From assembly GCF_000153025.1 (NCBI RefSeq), contig NZ_CH672429.1:1418226-1482225 (forward strand): a DNA stretch of 64,000 nt, in the 5' to 3' direction. Under the pieces are notes generated by a model that searched no databases, was not told the origin of the DNA, and worked only from the letters and a program-made list of their open reading frames with translations. A program made the position numbers and the translations under genes. This stretch comes from Marinomonas sp. MED121 (GTDB lineage: Bacteria > Pseudomonadota > Gammaproteobacteria > Pseudomonadales > Marinomonadaceae). This document shows, in pieces, positions 58,048 through 64,000 of the stretch (position 1 is the stretch's first letter; each line of letters begins with the position of its first letter).

Positions 58048-61000
58048 AATTAAAAAGTGTTATTCTTGTTAATTGGTACTTGTTCGACCCAATCACAGTT
58101 CCCATTCACGGCAATGTCGCCTTAATCGGTGAGAACGGATCGGGTAAATCCACCATTATTGATGCAATCCAGACTGTCCTGTTTGGTGGGAACCAGAAAT
58201 CTATCCACCTAAATGCAAGTGCCTCTGTTGCCAAAACCAATCGAAGCATCCGGACTTACTGCCTAGGTTATTACAAACCGGGCAACAAAGATGATGAATC
58301 CTCCTCTACTTATAGAAAGCGTGATGAGAGTATTACCTATCTGGGTTTAGTATTTGAGCACCCAAATAATGGCAGTCATGTTTCACTTTTTGTGGGGATT
58401 GAGGCTTATGAAGATGATCCTGCGCCAAACTTTAAAATTAGAGGGATATATCAAGGTAATCGTGCCTTAGAGGCCAAGGACTTTATTACTATACATGATG
58501 ATGGATCTTTTGAATCTCTAACAGCGATAAATTTAAAAAAATCTCTATCGCTACAAGGGATTACTCCCTACTATGCAGACAAGTCAAAAGACTTTATGGA
58601 GGCAATGGTTAAGCTCATTGGTCCAACTGCACACCATGACTGGATAGATCCCGAGATCTTGCGTGGCTCACTTTCCAAATCTATCTCATTGAAAAAAGAG
58701 ATCACCGAAGTATCGCAGTTTGTCGAGAGCTTCGTTCTGGAACCCCGCGATATCAAAGTTGATGATTTAATTCGAACCAAGAATCACTATCAAAACCTTA
58801 CTACTAAAATCAATGAATTAAGTCAACAAAAGGAGATATTGGATGAACTGAATGCCACTTTGAACCGTGCTATTACACAACGAAAAAAAATGCACTCACT
58901 TTCGTGGATTGCTTTGGAGAAACAGCTCGAAGGCATTCAAGAAGATCAATATGTTCGAAAACAAGGTTTAGCACAATATATTCAGAAACGATGGGACAAC
59001 CGTAAAGCCGAACGTCAACTGAAAAAGACTATTGCAACGTTACGTAATAAGCAGAGCGAACTGTCAATCCAGATTAGTAATGATGATGAGCAGCGACGCA
59101 GAGACAATCTTACTAAAGAAATCGAAAAAATTGTGGATAAAATTAATTCAATTCAAAGGGACATGCTTAGTGACATTGCACATTACCGACAGTTCTGTAA
59201 GCAAGATGTTTCGGTTTTGCATGAAGAGTCAATAAATCTTTTGACGTCAAAAATGCGTCCTATGCTTGAACAGACAGCTAACATGTCTTTTGATTTTGAA
59301 TCGTTCGACGATCTTTCTGAAGCCTTGATTGGACAGATTGATGCGATTGAGGATTTGATTGATCTCAAACAAAAGCCTTTGATAGCACGGGAAGTCCAAA
59401 TTGAAGAACAGGTTACAACGCTAACTGAAAACATTAATCGCGTTTCCTCCGGTAAGCGTCTTTTAACCCCTGAGACGGAATTCTTGATTCAATACTTAGT
59501 AGAACATGGTATTCAGGCAACCCCTGTATGTAATGTTGTAGAAATCTCAGATGCCACTTGGCAACCTGCAATCGAGGCATTTTTGGCGAATAACGTGGAA
59601 GCCTTGATTGTACCGGAAGACCAAGAAGTTGAAGCGATTCGCTTGTATCGAAGATTGAAGAACACCCACCAGATTTATAAGCGCGTCATTGTTAAAGCCT
59701 CCCTTTGCGTGAATTGGTACGATTCAATCGCTTTGGCTCCAAACTCTGCAGCCACTCTTTTAGAGTCAAACAACCAATATGCTTTGGGCTTTTTGTACAA
59801 ATTGCTAGGCAGACTTGAGTTGGTAGATTCAGACTCAGAACTTAGACGCTCGAGATTCGCCTTATCTAAAGATGGAATGGTTACAAATTCAGTCGGAATT
59901 TCTCGTCTTAAATTGATCTCTCATCTAAAAATGATGAAAGATCAGAGTCATAACCTTGAGACGTGGCGCAATAAGCGTCGTGATTTATCGACTGAAAAAG
60001 ACGACCAGATTACGCCAACTAGGTCAAAACTCAAAGACGTTTCTGATTCACTCGCGCATTTAAAAATGGTCCAGAGAGATACTGAGCGTCAATCATTCCA
60101 AGCACGAAACTTAGCGATCACACAACAAGAAAAGCTGAAAGAAAAGAATGAAGAAATCCTGAAAGGGATTGATTTAACTCATATTGACAGCCTGATTCAG
60201 GAGCGCGATAAAATTGAAAAGAAGCTTCTGCCTCTGCGAACAAAAGAGCTAGAAAAGCTTCTGGATGAAAAAGGGGGCATGAGAGCCCAGATTAAAGATA
60301 CAAAAACGTACCTTTTGGCTCTTAATAAAAAAGTTGAAGTAAAATATGAAGAACAGGGCAAAATTGAAGCCTCTGTCTATTTTGATGTTCAATATAATGA
60401 CGAACTTCAGATCAAGTCTGAGGATGAAGATGCAGATATAGTCAAGGGCAAGCATGAAAGTCTCAGTAAGCAGTTTTACAATGCATTGAACCGAAATGAG
60501 TTCACAATGAAAGATATTGCTGAAACGAATGAAAGTTTTAACCCTGAGGCGTACTTCCCACTAAATAATGAGACCTTGGAGCCTGTGACTCAATACGTTC
60601 ATGAGTGCATCACCAAGATTGTCGAGATGAATATCGTCAAATATAAAGAAGCAGCTGAAAGAGCCAGTAAAGAACTGAATGAATCCTTTAGAACCGATGT
60701 GACTAACCGATTAAGGGAAGTCTTTAAAATGCAGAATCGTCAGTTCAGAGATTTAAATAAGGCACTCTCACAAAGACTTTTTCATTCAGAACGTTATAAG
60801 TTCATAAAAAAACCAAAATCAGAATTTAGGGACCTGATTAATTATATTGAGAAGACTGACTTGACCACAAATACTGATGATTTGTTTGATTCCATGCCAC
60901 CGGAAGTAGAAGCGCAAATTGAATTACTTATTTCCAGTGATAAGGACGATACATTGAATATTCGGGATTACAGAAAATATTTTGTGTATGACGTTGAAGT

Positions 61001-61427
61001 AACATCGGATGTGACTCAAGAGCGTTATTACGTCAGCGACCAAATGGGAACAGGTTCTGGTGGTGAAAAGCAGTCGCCCTTCTATGTTGCCATTGCCTCA
61101 TCATTAGCGACCGCATGGGGAACATTGAGCAATCCAGGTAGAAGTGCTGGACTTGCTTTATTGGATGAAGCATTTGACAAGTTGGATGAAGAAAACCTCA
61201 AGAACGCGATGGATTTTATGGGCGATACTGGGTTACAGGTTATTGTGGCAACCCCAGCACAGCAAGAATACGTATTCAAACCAGCAGTCAACAGTGTGAT
61301 CTATGTGTCCAAGCACATCTTGTCTAAAGATAAGGCCACCGCCAGTCTAGATATTGAGATTTTAACGGAAAGAGGTTGGGAAATCTTCAATCCAGTACAA
61401 GCAATACCAAGCGAGGTTCTTGTATGA
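58044..61427 (+). CDS. jetC: Wadjet protein JetC (SMC-like ATPase)
   Basis: Motor subunit that extrudes DNA loops. 1127 residues with Walker A GENGSGKST (K35), ABC signature GTGSGGEKQ (from G1002) and Walker B LALLDEAFD (D1041, E1042). Between them lie two long coiled-coil arms (about 270-460 and 680-870) and a central hinge-like region with Rossmann-like segments (PEDQEVEAIRLYRRLK). All ATPase motifs are intact. jetD begins in its last codons (ATGA overlap). Confidence 0.93.
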   Translation: MKLKSVILVNWYLFDPITVPIHGNVALIGENGSGKSTIIDAIQTVLFGGNQKSIHLNASASVAKTNRSIRTYCLGYYKPGNKDDESSSTYRKRDESITYLGLVFEHPNNGSHVSLFVGIEAYEDDPAPNFKIRGIYQGNRALEAKDFITIHDDGSFESLTAINLKKSLSLQGITPYYADKSKDFMEAMVKLIGPTAHHDWIDPEILRGSLSKSISLKKEITEVSQFVESFVLEPRDIKVDDLIRTKNHYQNLTTKINELSQQKEILDELNATLNRAITQRKKMHSLSWIALEKQLEGIQEDQYVRKQGLAQYIQKRWDNRKAERQLKKTIATLRNKQSELSIQISNDDEQRRRDNLTKEIEKIVDKINSIQRDMLSDIAHYRQFCKQDVSVLHEESINLLTSKMRPMLEQTANMSFDFESFDDLSEALIGQIDAIEDLIDLKQKPLIAREVQIEEQVTTLTENINRVSSGKRLLTPETEFLIQYLVEHGIQATPVCNVVEISDATWQPAIEAFLANNVEALIVPEDQEVEAIRLYRRLKNTHQIYKRVIVKASLCVNWYDSIALAPNSAATLLESNNQYALGFLYKLLGRLELVDSDSELRRSRFALSKDGMVTNSVGISRLKLISHLKMMKDQSHNLETWRNKRRDLSTEKDDQITPTRSKLKDVSDSLAHLKMVQRDTERQSFQARNLAITQQEKLKEKNEEILKGIDLTHIDSLIQERDKIEKKLLPLRTKELEKLLDEKGGMRAQIKDTKTYLLALNKKVEVKYEEQGKIEASVYFDVQYNDELQIKSEDEDADIVKGKHESLSKQFYNALNRNEFTMKDIAETNESFNPEAYFPLNNETLEPVTQYVHECITKIVEMNIVKYKEAAERASKELNESFRTDVTNRLREVFKMQNRQFRDLNKALSQRLFHSERYKFIKKPKSEFRDLINYIEKTDLTTNTDDLFDSMPPEVEAQIELLISSDKDDTLNIRDYRKYFVYDVEVTSDVTQERYYVSDQMGTGSGGEKQSPFYVAIASSLATAWGTLSNPGRSAGLALLDEAFDKLDEENLKNAMDFMGDTGLQVIVATPAQQEYVFKPAVNSVIYVSKHILSKDKATASLDIEILTERGWEIFNPVQAIPSEVLV

Positions 61428-62632
61428 ATGACCCTGCAAAAAGCGAACAGATTTTAATCGAAATCTTGACTAAACTGTTACTCAAGCAAGAGCAATTACT
61501 GGGATCTGGTTCAAATAAGCAGGCAGACATAGGTACGCGTGAATCAGTGTTCAAGCCTTATGCTAAAAGTCAGCCACTAGGCATTGTGAAGTACATAAAC
61601 ATTCTGATCCAAAAGTATGAAAAAGAAGGTATTCTAAAAGCCTCTTGGCATACTGAAAATATATCTTTGAAGCGTATCTATTTGCAAGATTACGAAAGGC
61701 TTTGTGAGTTAATTAAGCACACCCCTATACTGAAAAAACTGAGTATCGCCTTACAATATTTGGACTACAAGGTGCTAGATATTCCGCTTTATTCCATGTT
61801 GAGAGATGCTATTAGGGCGAATTGGTTGGAACATAAATCTTTTCATAAATGCACGGTTGATCAATATGAGACTCTAGCTAAGGGTTTTCAGGGCGCACAT
61901 ATAGCATTGTCGCTGTATCAGAAAAAAGAGGCCATCGACTACCGTCATTTCTCCATTAAGGCGTTTAAAGATTCCAAGAAGCTCAGTTCTTATAAAGCCC
62001 TTATTGCTAACCTTCTCAAATCACAATATTCAGAACTCGAAGGTTTTGGTATTGATGAAGTCTTTCGATTCTTTGGAATTACTCCCATAGAGCAACCTAT
62101 CCTTCTTTCAGGAAGTCTTAACTTTACGCAACATGGAAGTATTCTCGATGCCAGTTTTCCTCCGGCAGTAGGATTGTTCCCAACTGAAGAGCTGCTAGTA
62201 TCAACTCAAATAGCTATAACTAGTGTTATAACCATAGAAAATCAGGCTTCCTTTATGCGCTACGTTAAAGAGGAAAAACAACCAACAGAAATAGTACTTT
62301 ATACTTCTGGCATTCCGACCCCTAAATTTATTGAACTTTTCCAAAAGGTTTCTAATACGTTAGAATCTGAAACTAACTTCCTTCACTGGGGAGATATCGA
62401 TCTTGGTGGCTTTAGGATCTGGAACATACTAAATAAATCGATAGAAAGAGAGGTTAAACCGCACCGGATGTCACCAGATGATTATCCAAGCTCTCAGCAC
62501 TTAAAAGATTTAAACGAGTCTGAAAAAACACAGCTTGAAACACTTTCCAATCCTAGCATAGCGAAATTAATTCAAAGAATAACTTCTGTCGGAAAAAAAT
62601 ATGAGCAAGAGATGTGGAAAGGAAAACAGTAA
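61424..62632 (+). CDS. jetD: Wadjet nuclease JetD (Toprim)
   Basis: Topoisomerase-like endonuclease that cuts plasmid DNA trapped by JetABC. 402 residues from ATG 61424, overlapping the jetC stop; the longer frame from 61376 would lie inside jetC and is rejected. Toprim motifs: E272 in ITIENQASF and D324/D326 in LHWGDIDLGGF. The N-terminal part (about 1-200) is the arm/CAP-like domain that contacts DNA. With complete JetABC upstream, the system looks functional. Confidence 0.9.
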   Translation: MNDPAKSEQILIEILTKLLLKQEQLLGSGSNKQADIGTRESVFKPYAKSQPLGIVKYINILIQKYEKEGILKASWHTENISLKRIYLQDYERLCELIKHTPILKKLSIALQYLDYKVLDIPLYSMLRDAIRANWLEHKSFHKCTVDQYETLAKGFQGAHIALSLYQKKEAIDYRHFSIKAFKDSKKLSSYKALIANLLKSQYSELEGFGIDEVFRFFGITPIEQPILLSGSLNFTQHGSILDASFPPAVGLFPTEELLVSTQIAITSVITIENQASFMRYVKEEKQPTEIVLYTSGIPTPKFIELFQKVSNTLESETNFLHWGDIDLGGFRIWNILNKSIEREVKPHRMSPDDYPSSQHLKDLNESEKTQLETLSNPSIAKLIQRITSVGKKYEQEMWKGKQ

Positions 62633-62996
62633 AAGTGATTTTTTATGCTAATAAAGCATTAGAATAATGTAATAAATCAATTTCATCTTACCTAATATTT
62701 TCGGATTCCAAAAAAATCACATTCAGATGTTTAAAATGCTGTATTGGTAGTTAGCTAATTTCACTACAATTGGTATGATGGATCAAACTTACTTTATTAG
62801 TAAACCTAAAAGCAATTACTTTGGAGGACTTATCAAACCTTCCTAATCACCAACAACATAATGCTTCATTAGGGAAATCAAAACTTCAAGAAAAGCTTAC
62901 TACAACTCCTCTTGAGAGCTTTAATAATGGATTAATTACGGGTAATAAACACTAAAGAATACTGTTTGTTTTAAAAAGCTCCATTTTTATAGAAAA
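62633..62996. other. Gap between jetD and the S8 protease gene
   Basis: AT-rich. An open frame without ATG runs rightward to TAA at 62953-62955; from TTG 62821 it reads about 44 residues (EDLSNLPNHQQHNASLGKS...TTTPLESFNNGLITG), protein-like in composition but with no ribosome site. It may be the tail of a lost gene. No terminator with a U-tract was seen after jetD. Confidence 0.5.
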
Positions 62997-64000
62997 TTAA
63001 GCTGTTTGCTCTGCAGCAATAGAAAGCCCTTGCTTAACTTCTTCGTAGATTGGTATATTTTCACCAGGTGTATCAAGAGTGACAACCAAAGCATAAGGGA
63101 TTTCTATATTTGAAATCCCTGCTCTCCCCATACAGTGAACTTGAATAGTAAGTTGATCTCCTTCAGTAAAAACTGACGCTTTATCACCTTTACGAACATC
63201 ATGATAAAGTGTGCCATTCTTTAAGTAATGATGGTAATAATCACTACTCTGAGCATTGATATCTTCTTTTGATGATGTAGCCCATAATTGAGCCCCCCTG
63301 TAATCTTGATGACCATGATTCACAGGAGAGAACCATGCAATAGTCACAATGAGACGTCGCTCAGACGTTTGAGACGCTAAACTTTTGGGCAAAGGCATCT
63401 TATATTCATGCCCAGCATCATTCTTAATTACTCCTGTATAGATCAGTGTTGCTTGATTATTCTGGCAGGCATGAATTCTTTGTTCATTAACATTACCAAA
63501 ACCAATAAATTGATTCAGTTCAGATTTAAATATATTACTATTAGATTTGTCTTTCAGATATTTAGAAATAACATCTGTAAGTGACCTAGAGTATTCAGCA
63601 CCATGAGCGAGAAGTGCTTTCAGTATTAATGCATCTGGAGCATGAGATAAAGCTTCAGAATCGCCTAAATCTTTTATCCCTTTAAGTGTCTCATATAAAA
63701 AAGCAATACGACGTGTTGCCAATGCAGCTGCATTACTTGTTCCGGCAGTATATCCGTATGAGTTAACAGAGCCCAAAACTGAAGAAGGTAGCGCTGTTTT
63801 TTGCCCTGGCCCAAAGCGCGTACTTACAACAGGTTCGAGCACAATATCCTGTTCAGCTAAATAGCTCTTATTACGATAAGTAAGCCTGCCTCCAGGCATC
63901 ATCAATTCAGGCTTAATTGAGTTTTTCTTACCTAATGATATAGGGTTAATAGGGCTAAATATTTTCTTTGTTTCCAATATATCAATCTGATTAGGAGGGA
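62997..64000 (-). CDS. Subtilisin-like (S8 family) protease, C-terminal part, truncated by window edge
   Basis: Reading leftward, the frame is open through the right edge (codons PPNQIDILETKKIF before the nominal TTG at 63977), so this is the C-terminal part of a longer protein. The catalytic Ser is in the S8 context YTAGTSNAAALATRR. The region after it (about residues 100-320) is a beta-rich C-terminal domain (RRLIVTIAWFSPVNHGH). The His and Asp of the triad would be upstream. Paired S8 protease/AAA ATPase genes (IetAS) are known defence systems, and an ATPase just beyond 64000 would fit. Confidence 0.75.
   Translation of the reverse strand, partial: PPNQIDILETKKIFSPINPISLGKKNSIKPELMMPGGRLTYRNKSYLAEQDIVLEPVVSTRFGPGQKTALPSSVLGSVNSYGYTAGTSNAAALATRRIAFLYETLKGIKDLGDSEALSHAPDALILKALLAHGAEYSRSLTDVISKYLKDKSNSNIFKSELNQFIGFGNVNEQRIHACQNNQATLIYTGVIKNDAGHEYKMPLPKSLASQTSERRLIVTIAWFSPVNHGHQDYRGAQLWATSSKEDINAQSSDYYHHYLKNGTLYHDVRKGDKASVFTEGDQLTIQVHCMGRAGISNIEIPYALVVTLDTPGENIPIYEEVKQGLSIAAEQTA

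Larger units (their letters stand above)
48086..64000 (+). mobile_element. Tn7-like transposon in comM carrying Wadjet and a protease gene (right part outside window)
   Basis: Starts with TGTAAGAAACATAG at the comM junction, then tnsA, tnsB, tnsC, tniQ and a TnsE-like gene in Tn7 order, then cargo (WYL regulator, jetABCD, S8 protease). The comM N-terminal half does not reappear, so the other end is beyond 64000. The insertion site and gene order recall the Tn6022/AbaR-type comM islands of Acinetobacter (established knowledge); relation to a named element would need sequence comparison. Confidence 0.9.

Overview
The window looks like chromosome of a moderately AT-rich marine gammaproteobacterium, probably Oceanospirillales and plausibly Marinomonas-like. 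This placement is inferred from gene content: a type II secretion cluster joined to KDO synthesis genes, glpK/glpR/glpD, hemE, znuA, Rep helicase, DUF501, DUF2927 and DUF3392 genes. No rRNA or tRNA was seen.

Positions 1-9879 are one long leftward run. In transcription order it is kdsD-kdsA-kdsC-kdsB (the LPS sugar KDO) and then gspN-gspC-gspD, a TraF-like outer-membrane protein, and gspE (type II secretion). Positions 10065-21535 hold single genes and small operons: znuA behind a Zur-box-like palindrome, a lone astE, a Nudix/DUF2927 pair, hemE, a PII protein, a peroxiredoxin, a chemoreceptor, a MocR-type regulator, and a PilZ-like/DUF501 pair. Between the MocR gene and the PilZ-like gene lies a sigma-54 promoter motif followed by a structured, terminator-ended stretch that looks like a small RNA gene.

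Positions 21655-25716 are a glycerol regulon with two GlpR-type operators. Then come a TSUP permease, a LysR regulator, a second candidate sRNA, an SbmA/BacA-like transporter, a long-form GAPDH, a uridine kinase, Rep helicase and a GGDEF-EAL protein. Positions 37183-42878 are a sugar-acid/alcohol catabolic operon (ALDH, transporter remnant, enolase-superfamily dehydratase, GMC oxidoreductase) with a divergent IclR regulator and matching palindromes at both promoters. Positions 42953-47341 hold a GST/MarR pair sharing one operator motif, and an amino-acid cluster (YheO/DauR-like regulator, aminotransferase, ornithine-cyclodeaminase-like dehydrogenase).

From 48086 to beyond the right edge the window is a Tn7-like transposon inserted in comM. 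Its 3' part remains at 47414-48085. The core is tnsA-tnsB-tnsC-tniQ followed by a 606-residue protein that I judge to be TnsE-like. The cargo is a complete Wadjet anti-plasmid system (jetABCD, 55936-62632) with a divergent WYL-domain regulator. Six perfectly phased 17-bp repeats, each with an internal palindrome, fill the space between the two divergent promoters and are the obvious operator array. After it comes the C-terminal part of a subtilisin-like (S8) protease cut by the window edge, possibly half of an ATPase-protease defence pair. The element therefore breaks a natural-transformation gene while importing a system that destroys plasmids.

A theme across the host part is short (9-18 bp) tandem duplications in or next to gene ends, some carrying stop codons or Shine-Dalgarno sequences.
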